Source: Bacteroidota bacterium (GTDB taxonomy: Bacteria; Bacteroidota; Bacteroidia; Chitinophagales; Chitinophagaceae). Taken from it: a stretch of 64,000 bases of DNA. Position 1 is the first letter of the stretch, and each line of letters opens with the position of its first letter. Positions 24,317 to 34,518 of this stretch are shown piece after piece. The translations under genes were made by a program, and so were the position numbers. The stretch covers positions 620,001-684,000 of the forward strand of contig JAIUNV010000002.1 of assembly GCA_020161435.1 (NCBI GenBank). Direction: 5' to 3'. The notes below the pieces were generated by a model. That model saw only the letters and a program-made list of their open reading frames with translations. It had not been told where the DNA came from and did not search any database.

Positions 24317-26800
24317 TTATCGTTTGGTTTTACCCGAGGCCTTTGCAGGCAATGGTTGCTTCACATTGGCTTTTTCTTTTTCTTTTTCTTCTTCCTCTTC
24401 ATCGCTCCATACAAATGCACTGCGGCGGGGTGCTGGCATCACACTATTTTCTCCCTTCACCGCTTTCCAAATCACTTCGCTGAATGCCACATCCGGCGCC
24501 ATGTCTTCTTTCGAAAAATCAAATGTTTCACTCAGTTTGGATAATGCATTTACTTTCTGATTCTTTTCATTCAAATCAACATTGGGTGCAATGGCAGTGA
24601 ATGCTGTTGTATTGGCTTGTGGTGTAAAACAACGCCACATGGGCATGGCAGCCGCATCGTACTGACTCATGGGTGGCAGCCCCAAAATAAGCTCGATGGT
24701 ACGCAACATAGAAGAAGTAGAATACATGGTATGATCTACATAACTCCGTTTTACGTGAGGGCCTACCACATAGGCGGTAGAGCGGTGTGCATCCACATGG
24801 TCGGGACCGTTTTGCGCATCGTCTTCCAAAATGAATACCACTGATTTTTCCCACACCGGGCTTTTGCTCAAATGTTCAATAAACAAACCCACGGCATAAT
24901 CATTATCGGCAACGTGAGCAAAAGGTGTTGGCCGGCCTACACGCAATCCTTCTGTGTGATCATTGATGAAACGAAGTGTATTCAACTGTGGCAGCGAATT
25001 GGCCGCTACTAATGAATCGAAATCGTGGCGCCACTGATAAAATCTCGTTGTATCTCTCACACTTTCGTCCCAGCTGGTGAAGTTGGCACACACCCTGCCC
25101 ACCAACGCTGGAATGTTTGGCTGACCATCATCGGCAAACTCGCCATAGGTGCGGTAACTGATGCCTGCCCGCAAGCAATGATCCCAAATGAAACCACCAC
25201 GGGGATGCGCAATGGTTTTCTGTCCTTCAAAATCATAGGTACCGCCACGGCCGCCATAGCTGGTGGGCCAGTTTTTTTCGGTGTAATCATTGGCATACGC
25301 AGCCGTGCTCCAGTTGTGGCCATCGGCACTTACTTCAGCATCTACATAAAAGTTATCGAGCAACACAAACTGCTCAGCCAACGCATGTTGGTTAGGGGTA
25401 ATTTTTCTACCAAACAATACCAGCGATGTATCGCCATTGCCTTGTGGTAAATCGCCCAATACCTGGTCGTAGGTTCTGTTTTCTTTGATGATGTAAAACA
25501 CATGCTTGATGGGTGATGCATCGCCAACTTTCATGGGAATGGGATTGCCAGGTTCACCTGCTGCCATTAATTCTTTCAGTTTGGTATAAGGTGTGTTGTC
25601 GTACACCTGTTTGGCCATCACTTTCAGCTGTTGTGCATCGGGTTCAGGAATAATACTGAGGGTACCTTTGAACAAGCCGCCAATGTATTGCACTTCCTGT
25701 GGCTTTTTGGCATCGCCTGCCTGATAGGTAACGGCCTGCTTACGCACTGCAGGATTGGGCCCGTAAGGATTGGCGAGTGAAGTAACGCCCTTGCCATTGC
25801 TGACGAAGAGTTTCTTCCCTACAACTTTCACACTGGTAGGATACCAACCGGTTGGGATAAACCCTTTGCTGCGGCTCTCTCCTTTTTCTTCCACATCAAA
25901 AACGGCCAGGCAGTTGTTGTCGGCGTTGGCTACATACAAAGTGGTTTCTGTTTCATTCAATGCCATACCATTGGTAGTAGAACCATTGGGCGCATTGGGA
26001 TACAAAGCGGTGTTCAACACTTCTACAATAGCAGTCGTTGCTGTTTTAATAACAGCCACACTATTGTCATTGGCATTGGCCACATACAAATACTGACCGT
26101 CTTTAGTCAGCAGCAATTCATTGGGGTTATCACCCACGGCAATGCGGCTGATTTCTGTTTTGGTTTGCGTATCCCAAATCAACAACCTGTCTGCCCCCCA
26201 CAATGAAATGTAGAGTTTCTTTCTATCGGGACTCAGCAAACAGGTATACGCTTTCGCACCCAATGGAAACTGCTCCATTTTCTTGGTGGCCAAATCAATA
26301 ATGTACAAGGCATCGTTTTCTTTGGTCACCACGTACATCAGGTTTTTGGCTTCATCCAGATCGAAACCAGCAGGTGAAATTTTGTTGGGCCATTTTTTAC
26401 CTAGCAAAAAACTATCAGTCAACTGCAGTTGCTTGTTTACAATATTGTACTGCACAATGCGGTTATCGTTACCACCCGATGCATACAACTTTTTGCCATC
26501 GGCACTAAAGTGTAAACCATACCAACTCTTTGGAATTTCTACGCTGTGCAATACTTTATCATTCACCGCATCTACGAGCTGAATGGATTGCACACTTTGT
26601 CCGTTGTTGGTAACGGCCAGTAATTTCTTGTCGGGCGAAACCACCACGTTCAACGGCAAATCGCCGAGTGGGAGTTGCTTACCTGCAGGCGTGAGTGACC
26701 AGCCATTGGGCAAGGTTACTTTTTTTGTTTGTGCCTGCGCTACTCCGGTAGTACCCGGCAGTATGCCCAACAGCAATGCAGCAAAGAGTAAATGTTTCAT
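24317..26800 (-). CDS. Secreted YVTN beta-propeller plus phosphoesterase fusion (AcpA/PLC-like), copy 2
   Basis: 827 residues with a signal peptide (MKHLLFAALLLGILPGTTGVAQA). Residues about 40-360 are a seven-bladed YVTN/YncE-like propeller (repeated LYVANADNNCLAVFD-type blades). Residues about 425-720 are a phosphoesterase of the phospholipase C/acid phosphatase AcpA family: IIKENRTYD with Glu near 440, ADGHNWS, FINDH, and EDDAQNGPDHVDAHRS from about 659. Metal-binding residues appear intact, so phosphomonoester or phosphodiester hydrolysis outside the inner membrane is likely. The tail is low complexity (Glu/Lys run, then KQPLPAKASGKTKR). It starts 29 nt after its paralogue and is followed 3 nt later by a TonB receptor. 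Confidence 0.85.
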   Translation of the reverse strand: MKHLLFAALLLGILPGTTGVAQAQTKKVTLPNGWSLTPAGKQLPLGDLPLNVVVSPDKKLLAVTNNGQSVQSIQLVDAVNDKVLHSVEIPKSWYGLHFSADGKKLYASGGNDNRIVQYNIVNKQLQLTDSFLLGKKWPNKISPAGFDLDEAKNLMYVVTKENDALYIIDLATKKMEQFPLGAKAYTCLLSPDRKKLYISLWGADRLLIWDTQTKTEISRIAVGDNPNELLLTKDGQYLYVANANDNSVAVIKTATTAIVEVLNTALYPNAPNGSTTNGMALNETETTLYVANADNNCLAVFDVEEKGESRSKGFIPTGWYPTSVKVVGKKLFVSNGKGVTSLANPYGPNPAVRKQAVTYQAGDAKKPQEVQYIGGLFKGTLSIIPEPDAQQLKVMAKQVYDNTPYTKLKELMAAGEPGNPIPMKVGDASPIKHVFYIIKENRTYDQVLGDLPQGNGDTSLVLFGRKITPNQHALAEQFVLLDNFYVDAEVSADGHNWSTAAYANDYTEKNWPTSYGGRGGTYDFEGQKTIAHPRGGFIWDHCLRAGISYRTYGEFADDGQPNIPALVGRVCANFTSWDESVRDTTRFYQWRHDFDSLVAANSLPQLNTLRFINDHTEGLRVGRPTPFAHVADNDYAVGLFIEHLSKSPVWEKSVVFILEDDAQNGPDHVDAHRSTAYVVGPHVKRSYVDHTMYSTSSMLRTIELILGLPPMSQYDAAAMPMWRCFTPQANTTAFTAIAPNVDLNEKNQKVNALSKLSETFDFSKEDMAPDVAFSEVIWKAVKGENSVMPAPRRSAFVWSDEEEEEKEKEKANVKQPLPAKASGKTKR

Positions 26801-26829
26801 ATCACAGCAATTGTATGTTTCCCGAAAAA

Positions 26830-29532
26830 TTATTGACCACCTGTTTTATAATGCTCCACCCGTTGTTCACCGGCATCATCCATCTTGGGTCCTTGCTGAA
26901 TTTTACGCCAGTCGATGGGTTGCTTGTATTTCTCCATGGCCTTGTCCCAATCGAACACCCGCTTGTCGGGCAATACCAAATCATAAGGTGAAAAATCGGG
27001 TATGTTGGTAAAGAAATCGCTGAGCAAACTGGCCGTAACATCATACTGATTTACATACGGCACGCCCAAAATATTGTACATGGTTTTAAGAATGGTACCG
27101 AAGTTGGCATGCGTATGCGACACATGGTTTTTCTTGACATAAGGACCCGCCATCATGAGGATACTGCGGTGACCATCCACATGGTCTACACCTCCCTGCG
27201 GATCATCTTCCGTTACAATCACCAGCATGTTTTTCCAATATGGAGTTCTGCTCAAAAAATGCAGCATTCTACCTAGAGCCAAATCATTGTCGGCCATGTA
27301 AGAATGTGTAAATGGATAGCCGTCTTCGGGCCTTGGTCTGGCACCATGATCGTTGGGCAACATCACCGTAAGCAATTGAGGCAAACTATCCTTTCCGTTC
27401 AACCATTTTTTGGTAAACTCTTGTTCAAATTGTTTCATCCGAAACTGATCGGGAATGTTGGTGTTGTAGCCGGCAAAGTTGTGAGAGGTTCTGGTCCACA
27501 AGGCGTTTTGCATGGGCACCATTACCAAGTGTGCAGCACCAGTGGCAGTGTCATTCCACTCTTCCCGTACATGGGCTGTTTCATTGGCCTGACCAAAGTT
27601 GTAAAACGAAATGCCTTTGCGTTCCAATGCTTCCCACAAGCCGCCAATTTCGGCATAATCTTCGGGATCAATACTTCCGGTACTACCCGGAAAACGACGG
27701 CCCGGTGCATTCGAAAACAGCTTTGCCGTTTTGCTCACACTCGAGTTGGCTTCCACCCATTCGTTGGGAATAACGCCCACCATCCAATGATGCCCATGAA
27801 TGGAGGCATCGCTATCGCAATAAAAATTGTCGCTGAATGCAAACTGGCTGCCAATGCGTTTGTGATTGGGCATTACGTCTACATTGTACAACGAATCTGT
27901 TTTGGTTATAATGTTGACACCTGTACCAAACCGGGCCAGTGTAGCATCACCTTTTGCCCTGCTCATTTGGCCAAACACTTCATCGTAGGTACGGTTTTCT
28001 TTACTGATGAAAACAATGTGCTTGATAGGCGTTGCACCCAAACCCGGCAATGCAGGCAGCGGTGTATTCGCCACCTGACTTACCGGAATTTTCTGATACG
28101 TATTCTGAATGGCTTTTGTAGTGTAAGCCTTCAATTGCGCTGCATCGGGCATAGCAATTTTTTGAAAAGTAGCCAATTGAATATCGCCCACAAAAGTACC
28201 CTGTGGCGGTGCTACAAAGTTTTTACCACCGTTAGGTCCCGCACCATAACCACGGCAAGAAATCACGTACAGGTATTGCTGCTCTTTGCTTAGCAGCACT
28301 CTTGTCGGTCCCCAACCAGTGGGCAGCAAGCCCTTGGTGGTTTTGCTGGCAATGTCTATCACTGCAACAGCATTAAAACCCAACAGTGCTACATACAATG
28401 TTTTTTCATCAGCACTCATAGTAATACCGAAGGGCAACAAACCGCGGTATTTATCCAACAGCGGGTCTACTTTAATATCGATATGGTCAACGATTTTTCC
28501 CTTGCGGTAATCAATCACCGAAATGTTGTCGTTGGTAGCATTGGTTACATACGCATATTGCTTGCCCATCACAATTGAGTTGGGACTGACACCGCCAATC
28601 ACTTCCGCATCTTCCACCAGTTCACCAATCAGGTGGCCGGTCTTTAAGCGATGTGTTACTTTATTAGTAGCCAGGTTAATGCTGTACACACTCATGGCTT
28701 CCGGCGCATTGGGATCGCCTACGCCTGGAATTTCTTTTCCATCAATGATGGTGCCTTCTTTTGAAGCTTTTGTGTTGTTGCCGTAAGGATGATAGTCAAT
28801 CATTTTCTCATTGGCATTTTCAGGTGTAGCACCTTTTACCAACGGATAACTATACATGCCCACATTGGCTACCAACACTGTTTTTTTATCTGGCGAAATG
28901 GCCAGACCAAAAGGCTGTCGGCCGGTTTCAATTGAAGCCGTGATTTTCTTGTTGGCCAAATTAATTCGCACCAAACGAAAATTGCCTCGATCCAACACCA
29001 GCAGCTCGTTGTTGGCTGTATTAAAAATCAAATCGCTGGTAAAGCTGTCGTCGAATGTTTGTCCTGCAAACACGCCGTTCAGCGAAATGGAATCTACTTT
29101 TTGCAGGCGTTTGTAATCGTACACAATGACAGCGCCGTTATCGCCACCACTTAAATACACGAGGCTTTGTGTGGGATGAAATGCTACTCCCAAAAAAGAA
29201 CCATTGCTCAACGGCGATGGAATCTTACCAGCATAATCGGGCACACGGGTGGCTTGCATCGATGCAACATCAATGATGCTGAACACACCATTGTGCAATG
29301 TGATGACTGTTTTGCCATCGGGCGAAACAGCCATACCAAACGGATCATGCGTAATGCGAATGGTTTGACCCACGGGCGTTACATAGCGGCCACTGGGCAA
29401 CACAGAAAAGCCGGCTGTATCAATTTTGGCATATTGGTTTACACCGGGCACCGACAAGATGAACGGATTGGATTGTGCAGCTGCCTGCGCATACACAGCA
29501 AGCAATACAACAGAGGCAAGAATTCTAAACAT
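26830..29532 (-). CDS. Secreted YVTN beta-propeller plus phosphoesterase fusion (AcpA/PLC-like), copy 1
   Basis: 900 residues, signal peptide MFRILASVVLLAVYAQAAAQ. The architecture equals that of the downstream paralogue: N-terminal YVTN-type propeller (about 60-440; SPDGKTVITLHNGVFSIID ... YVTNATNDNISVIDYRKG pattern) and C-terminal phosphoesterase with FISKENRTYDEVFG (Glu near 512), HGHHW, MLPNDHG and TEDDPQGGVDHVDGHRS (from about 775). It lacks the Glu/Lys tail of copy 2. The two copies are clearly diverged, so this is an old duplication. A terminator separates it from susD, and a promoter-like TAAATTTC at 29536-29543 stands just before ATG 29532. It can therefore be transcribed independently of susCD. 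Confidence 0.85.
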   Translation of the reverse strand: MFRILASVVLLAVYAQAAAQSNPFILSVPGVNQYAKIDTAGFSVLPSGRYVTPVGQTIRITHDPFGMAVSPDGKTVITLHNGVFSIIDVASMQATRVPDYAGKIPSPLSNGSFLGVAFHPTQSLVYLSGGDNGAVIVYDYKRLQKVDSISLNGVFAGQTFDDSFTSDLIFNTANNELLVLDRGNFRLVRINLANKKITASIETGRQPFGLAISPDKKTVLVANVGMYSYPLVKGATPENANEKMIDYHPYGNNTKASKEGTIIDGKEIPGVGDPNAPEAMSVYSINLATNKVTHRLKTGHLIGELVEDAEVIGGVSPNSIVMGKQYAYVTNATNDNISVIDYRKGKIVDHIDIKVDPLLDKYRGLLPFGITMSADEKTLYVALLGFNAVAVIDIASKTTKGLLPTGWGPTRVLLSKEQQYLYVISCRGYGAGPNGGKNFVAPPQGTFVGDIQLATFQKIAMPDAAQLKAYTTKAIQNTYQKIPVSQVANTPLPALPGLGATPIKHIVFISKENRTYDEVFGQMSRAKGDATLARFGTGVNIITKTDSLYNVDVMPNHKRIGSQFAFSDNFYCDSDASIHGHHWMVGVIPNEWVEANSSVSKTAKLFSNAPGRRFPGSTGSIDPEDYAEIGGLWEALERKGISFYNFGQANETAHVREEWNDTATGAAHLVMVPMQNALWTRTSHNFAGYNTNIPDQFRMKQFEQEFTKKWLNGKDSLPQLLTVMLPNDHGARPRPEDGYPFTHSYMADNDLALGRMLHFLSRTPYWKNMLVIVTEDDPQGGVDHVDGHRSILMMAGPYVKKNHVSHTHANFGTILKTMYNILGVPYVNQYDVTASLLSDFFTNIPDFSPYDLVLPDKRVFDWDKAMEKYKQPIDWRKIQQGPKMDDAGEQRVEHYKTGGQ

Positions 29533-29550
29533 GGCGAAATTTAGGAAAGA

Positions 29551-29584
29551 AAAAAACAGCCTGCATCAAAAGCGACGCAGGCTG
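29551..29584 (-). terminator. Intrinsic terminator after susD
   Basis: On the minus strand the 8-bp stem CAGCCTGC/GCAGGCTG with a 12-nt loop is followed by TTTTTT (29556-29551). It sits 18 nt beyond the susD stop and 19 nt before the next gene. Confidence 0.8.
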
Positions 29585-29601
29585 CAAAACTTGTGTGATA
29601 A

Positions 29602-31128
29602 TTATTGGGCAATCCAGGTGCGGGTGTTGATATCATCAGCACCCTGACGAGTTACCGCTTCGGCACGGAAAGTGCCATTGAGTGATTGCTCACTTTGCGG
29701 ATAAATGAAACGCACAGGCACTTTGTTATTGTTCAGGTTGTTGGCGCCGGGTACAATTTCAGGTTTCCCGGTACGCTTCCAATCGTGCCATCCTTCCAAA
29801 CCGGTGAAGTACAAGGCCACCCATTTTTGCAAATAGATTTTATCGAGTTTTTCTGTACTGGTGCCGGTGTACGCTACTGTAGTTTGCGTGTAGTAGCTGG
29901 CAGGCACATCAAGGTTGATGTTGTACTGCACTGGCACCAACGACTTCCAGTAAGCCATGTTGGCATCGATACCATTGCGATAAAAAGTAGCAGCATCACC
30001 ATTTGTAATCATGCCTTTCTCTCTTGCTTCTGCCAAAATAAATTGCAACTCAGCATAGCTCATGAGTACGGCACGTGCCGCTGCAGGATCGGGCACAGCC
30101 TGTCCGTTATCGTTGCACACCAGACAAGCAAATGTGTAACCTACACGAGATACTCCTTGGGGGCCACCATTGTAGTTCAATGCTTGAACATCGCCCAAGC
30201 CATTGGGAATACCTTCAATCACCGGCGTGCCAGCCGCTACTGATTTTTGTGAAGGACGACCAAACACCGCCAAACGTGGATCGGCCATTGAAGACAAACG
30301 ATCGGCCAATGTTTTGCTCACCCGAAACTCATCGAAGCTACCCACACGGGTGCCGTACAGCGGCCATTGGTTGGGTGCTGCGGCCAGGTACTTCATTTCT
30401 GCATTATCAGCATTGCTCATAAATACAGGATACGTGTTGGCATCGTTGAGAATCGCCTGCATATCTGCATTCACGTTTTTCTTTTTCGACAACCGCATCA
30501 GCAAACGCAAACGCAGTGAGTTGGCGAGTTTCCGCCATTTCAAATTGGCAGATGCACCACCTCCATACAGCAAATCGCCAGAGATGGTATTGGTGCTGGC
30601 AGCCAGTATTTCGTTGGCCTTTTTCAGGTCAGCCAAAATGCCGGTGTAAATATCTTCCTGCTTATCATACTTTGGTTGATACAAACCGTCTGTTTTGGCT
30701 TTGCCGGCTTCGCTGTAAGGAGCATCGCCATAGGCATCGGCCACCAGACTAAACATCCACGATTTCAAAATCAATGCAACACCGTGGTAGGCATTTTTAT
30801 TATCGCCACTCACCTGTGTCAAAATATTTTGCAGGTTGCGGTAGTTGCCATACACACTGTTCCAAACACCGTTTTGCTCGTTCCAGAGATAGCGGTCTTC
30901 GTTTACAAACTGAATTTTAGCATGGTATTGCACCACAATATTGCCAATGCCCCATGCATCACTCACCTGTTGGTTCATGATGTTGCGGATAACGCCACTC
31001 AACAGCAAGTCTGGCGTTACTTGTGTAGGCACGTTGGTATCGGTATTGATGCTACGGAAATCTTTATCGCAACCGGTAAGCGTGGCCGCTACCAAGGCTA
31101 CTGCAGTCATCATTTGTACAAGTTTCAT
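29602..31128 (-). CDS. SusD/RagB-like outer membrane nutrient-binding lipoprotein
   Basis: 508 residues from ATG 31128; the lipoprotein signal ends in AATLTGC. It belongs to the SusD-like superfamily by order of features: tetratricopeptide-like helices in the first half (NIVVQYHAKIQFVNEDRYLW ... VALILKSWMFSLVADAYGDAPYSEA pattern), a substrate-facing middle, and the C-terminal EKIYLQKWVALYF-type and W-DWKRTG segments. It forms a lid on the SusC transporter at the cell surface. It is cotranscribed with the upstream susC (66-nt gap). The substrate is not evident. No glycoside hydrolase adjoins; phosphoesterases do. Confidence 0.9.
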   Translation of the reverse strand: MKLVQMMTAVALVAATLTGCDKDFRSINTDTNVPTQVTPDLLLSGVIRNIMNQQVSDAWGIGNIVVQYHAKIQFVNEDRYLWNEQNGVWNSVYGNYRNLQNILTQVSGDNKNAYHGVALILKSWMFSLVADAYGDAPYSEAGKAKTDGLYQPKYDKQEDIYTGILADLKKANEILAASTNTISGDLLYGGGASANLKWRKLANSLRLRLLMRLSKKKNVNADMQAILNDANTYPVFMSNADNAEMKYLAAAPNQWPLYGTRVGSFDEFRVSKTLADRLSSMADPRLAVFGRPSQKSVAAGTPVIEGIPNGLGDVQALNYNGGPQGVSRVGYTFACLVCNDNGQAVPDPAAARAVLMSYAELQFILAEAREKGMITNGDAATFYRNGIDANMAYWKSLVPVQYNINLDVPASYYTQTTVAYTGTSTEKLDKIYLQKWVALYFTGLEGWHDWKRTGKPEIVPGANNLNNNKVPVRFIYPQSEQSLNGTFRAEAVTRQGADDINTRTWIAQ

Positions 31129-31194
31129 ATTCGTTGGGTTGATCTTCTTGTTAGAAATAAAAGTCTTCATCAATCTGCTTGCGTGGCAAAGCGA

Positions 31195-34100
31195 TTAAAG
31201 TTTCAGGCTCAGGTTGAAACCATAGCTTCGGGCCGAAGGAATGGCCATGTATTCTATACCAGGCAATGCAGTACCACCGGAGTAGCTCATGTTTTCAGGA
31301 TCTACGTGAGGTACATTGTCCCACACAAACAGGTTGCGGCCTACCAGTGAAACGGCAACACCACGGAATGGCAACTTGCCCCACACTCTATCGGGAATGT
31401 TGTAACCAATTTGTAGCTCACGGAGCTTTACGAATGAGGCGTCGTACATCACACCTTCAGCAATACCACGACCGCCAGTCCAGGCAGTGTGCCATTCACG
31501 GGCACTCACTTTTTTGGTATTTGGAGAAGGCACACCATTTACAAATACCACACCCTGGCCAACTACACCATTGCCTGGCTTGCTTAAATCATATCCATCG
31601 GCACGGCCTTCGAGTGATTCGATGATGATACCGCCTTCACGACCTACGGTTTGTGTGTGGCTGTAGATTTCGCCACCACTGCGGATGTCGAAGAGGAAGC
31701 TGAGACGTACACCTTTGTAATTAAAGCTGTTGCTGATGCCCATCAGCCAATCAGGATTGTAGTTGCCGAGCTTAATGCGGTTGGTGGTTCTTACCGGACG
31801 GCCGTTGGCATCGAACACCATTTGACCAACGTACTGACCACTGGCATCGTAATAAGGAGCATTTTTATCGCTGTTTTGTACACGGGCAAAACCAATGCCG
31901 TACAAATCACCCATGCGTTCGCCTACACGGGCCTCTACGCTTACGCTACGACTGGCCATTACAAAGTTGGTGAGGCCATCACGTAATTCAATTACTTCGC
32001 TTCTGTTGGCGCTGAAATTGATGTCGGTAGTCCAGGTGAAATCTTTTTTCTTGATGGTTTGGAAATTCAACATGGCTTCCCATCCCCAGTTTTTGATTTT
32101 ACCGGCATTGATGCTGCGGCTGTTGTAACCGCTGGTAAGCGACAATGGAATATTGAGAATCTGGTTTTTAGTGGTACTGGTGTAAAATGTTACATCAACA
32201 CCAATACGGTTGTTGAGAAAACGAACATCAGCACCCAATTCCCAAGCCGAACTAATTTCAGGCTTCAGGTTCAGGTTGGTGAGGCGATCGGTTTCGCCAT
32301 ACACTTGTGATGAACCATAAGGAGTGCTGGGGTTAAACGATTGTGTGAAAGTGAAAGGATCTGTATCGTTACCCACCTGTGCAAAGCTACCCCGAACTTT
32401 TGCAAAGCTGATGGTCTTTGGTAGCTTCACCATATCGCTGATAATGGCACTCAGGGCAACTGATGAATAGAAATAAGAATTGTCTTCGTTGCCAAATGAT
32501 TTCAAATCTTCGGGCAAAGTGAGGGCACTACTCCAGTCGTTGCGACCAGTAAAATCGAGGAAGATTTTATTTTGGTATGCCACACCGGCTGAACCGTAAA
32601 AACTGTTGATACGCTTGGCTACATTACGTTGTGCAGTTTCTAATGCAATACGGCTGTTGGTAAGGTTGTAAATACCGGGAATATTTAATTGCCCCGCAAC
32701 GGTTTCGTTGAAGCGGCTGCTCTGGCGCATTTGGTTGCCACCAGCGTTGGCGGTTACAACAAAATCAGTTCCCAGTTCTTTATTGAAACTCAATAAGACG
32801 TCAGCGTTACGTTCTTCGTTGATGATGCTTACCTCACGGTACTGACCAAAAGGAAAACGCTGTGTGCTAAAGCCGCGGCGGTATTCCCGACGTTCGTTGC
32901 TCCAATCGGTGGCAGCACGAACCTGCAGGTTCAACCACTTTGTAAAATCATATTTCAATGATGCATTTCCAATGATGCGATCATAGTATTGACCATTGGT
33001 ATTTTCGTACACGGTGAGGTACGGGTTGTCGTGGTAGTTGTAGTTCCAGCTGTACTGACGCAGGCCGTCTGCACCCTTCATCCATAAGCGTTTCATGTCA
33101 GACACTTTTACCGATGCTGGCAGCCAGCAGTTGAAGAGATACATCAAACTTTCGGTACCATAACTGATAGAAGGACGGTTGCCACTTTCACTTTTGATAT
33201 AGCTGACAAAAGCCTTTGCAGATAACTTATCGTTGAAGTTGTAACCACCAGAAAACGAAACTGTATTCCGTTTCAAATCGGTGTTGGGCACCATGCCTTT
33301 TTGATCGAGGTTGGTATAGCTCAAACGGAAATCGCCGTTTTTATTACCACCTACCAAGGCTACGTTGTTGGTGAATGTTTTACCTGTTTCCAAAAAGTTT
33401 TTCAGGTTGTCGATATCGGGCTCCCACAGTGTTGGTGTAATGACACTACCTGCAGGTGCATTCAAATCACCACCAAAAAAATCAATGGGCTGACCATTGA
33501 GGGTACGGGGCGAGTTGAACTGCGGATACAACTGACCACGAAAAGCAGGGCCCCAACCTTCATCGGTACCATCGGTAAGGCCTGCACCACCACCGTTTAC
33601 AAAAGCAAAATCGCCACCGTTGCCATTGCCCTGTCCATATACTTTTTGATACTCAGGCAATTTCAATGCCGTTTCGAAAGTGGCGTTGGTATTGATTTCT
33701 ACGCCAATGCCTTTTGATTTTTTACCTGATTTTGTTTTAATCAAAATCACACCATTGGCAGCACGTGAACCATACAATGCAGAAGCCGCAGGTCCTTTGA
33801 GTACACTCATGCTTTCAATATCGTCGGGGTTGATAAATCCGGCGCCGTTACCAAAATCCACTTCCATATTGCCACGGCCGCTGGCACCGGTAATAGCGTT
33901 GCTCACAGGCACACCATCTATCACATACAAGGGCTGGTTTTTATTAAGATCAACAGAACGTTCTCCACGAATGGTAACACGAGAAGAACCACCCACACCC
34001 GATGCACTACCCACCACAGTAACACCGGCCACTTTACCAGCCAGTTGGTTTACTACGTTGGTTTCACGGGCTACAGTCAGGTCTTCGCCTTTTACATCCT

Positions 34101-34491
34101 GTATGGCGTAGCCGAGCTTCTTTTTCTCTTTGCGAATGCCCAAAGCCGTTACCACTACTTCACCCAATTGCGAAGCATTAGTACTGAGGTCAATTTCCAA
34201 ATAGGCTACACTACTTACTTGAACTGTTTCAGTAACATAACCTACATAACTAATTTCAAGTCGATCACCTTTTTGTGCATTCAGCGTAAACTCGCCTTCA
34301 CCGGAAGTAGTCACGATACTTCCTTTCGATAACAACTTAACGGTAACGCCTGCCAGCGGCGCATTGGTATTGGCATCAATCACCTTTCCACGTATGCCGG
34401 CATCCTGCGCCAGCACTGCATTTGCCGTAAATAATACACATAAAAAAACAATGGAGAAAACCCACTGCCAAGGGAGTAGTCGCTGCTTCAT
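31195..34491 (-). CDS. SusC/RagA-type TonB-linked outer membrane transporter
   Basis: 1098 residues: signal peptide (to about residue 28), a carboxypeptidase D regulatory-like domain (about 32-110, GIRGKVIDANTNAPLAGVTV), TonB box region around LGEVVVTALGI, plug with NQLAGKVAGVTVVGSASG and PLYVIDGVPVSN, and a large barrel ending in SYGFNLSLKL. SusC transporters import oligomers captured by SusD using TonB energy. No N-terminal STN (anti-sigma signalling) domain is present, and no sigma/anti-sigma pair is nearby. Regulation through this receptor is therefore not indicated. It is the first gene of the minus-strand locus. Confidence 0.93.
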   Translation of the reverse strand: MKQRLLPWQWVFSIVFLCVLFTANAVLAQDAGIRGKVIDANTNAPLAGVTVKLLSKGSIVTTSGEGEFTLNAQKGDRLEISYVGYVTETVQVSSVAYLEIDLSTNASQLGEVVVTALGIRKEKKKLGYAIQDVKGEDLTVARETNVVNQLAGKVAGVTVVGSASGVGGSSRVTIRGERSVDLNKNQPLYVIDGVPVSNAITGASGRGNMEVDFGNGAGFINPDDIESMSVLKGPAASALYGSRAANGVILIKTKSGKKSKGIGVEINTNATFETALKLPEYQKVYGQGNGNGGDFAFVNGGGAGLTDGTDEGWGPAFRGQLYPQFNSPRTLNGQPIDFFGGDLNAPAGSVITPTLWEPDIDNLKNFLETGKTFTNNVALVGGNKNGDFRLSYTNLDQKGMVPNTDLKRNTVSFSGGYNFNDKLSAKAFVSYIKSESGNRPSISYGTESLMYLFNCWLPASVKVSDMKRLWMKGADGLRQYSWNYNYHDNPYLTVYENTNGQYYDRIIGNASLKYDFTKWLNLQVRAATDWSNERREYRRGFSTQRFPFGQYREVSIINEERNADVLLSFNKELGTDFVVTANAGGNQMRQSSRFNETVAGQLNIPGIYNLTNSRIALETAQRNVAKRINSFYGSAGVAYQNKIFLDFTGRNDWSSALTLPEDLKSFGNEDNSYFYSSVALSAIISDMVKLPKTISFAKVRGSFAQVGNDTDPFTFTQSFNPSTPYGSSQVYGETDRLTNLNLKPEISSAWELGADVRFLNNRIGVDVTFYTSTTKNQILNIPLSLTSGYNSRSINAGKIKNWGWEAMLNFQTIKKKDFTWTTDINFSANRSEVIELRDGLTNFVMASRSVSVEARVGERMGDLYGIGFARVQNSDKNAPYYDASGQYVGQMVFDANGRPVRTTNRIKLGNYNPDWLMGISNSFNYKGVRLSFLFDIRSGGEIYSHTQTVGREGGIIIESLEGRADGYDLSKPGNGVVGQGVVFVNGVPSPNTKKVSAREWHTAWTGGRGIAEGVMYDASFVKLRELQIGYNIPDRVWGKLPFRGVAVSLVGRNLFVWDNVPHVDPENMSYSGGTALPGIEYMAIPSARSYGFNLSLKL

Positions 34492-34510
34492 AAACAGTTT
34501 TAATTTGCGG

Positions 34511-34518
34511 CAAACCTA
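34511..34518 (-). promoter_or_regulatory. Candidate -7 element (TAGGTTTG) of the susCD operon
   Basis: On the minus strand TAGGTTTGC lies about 19 nt upstream of the susC ATG, an exact match to TAnnTTTG. No good TTTG at -33 spacing was identified. Confidence 0.45.

Noticed and set aside
24360..24420. Possible frameshift or low-complexity artefact in the Glu/Lys-rich tail of the 827-residue phosphoesterase
   Set aside because: The frame stays open to a normal stop, and the tail lies outside the enzymatic domain; it looks like a genuine charged tail.
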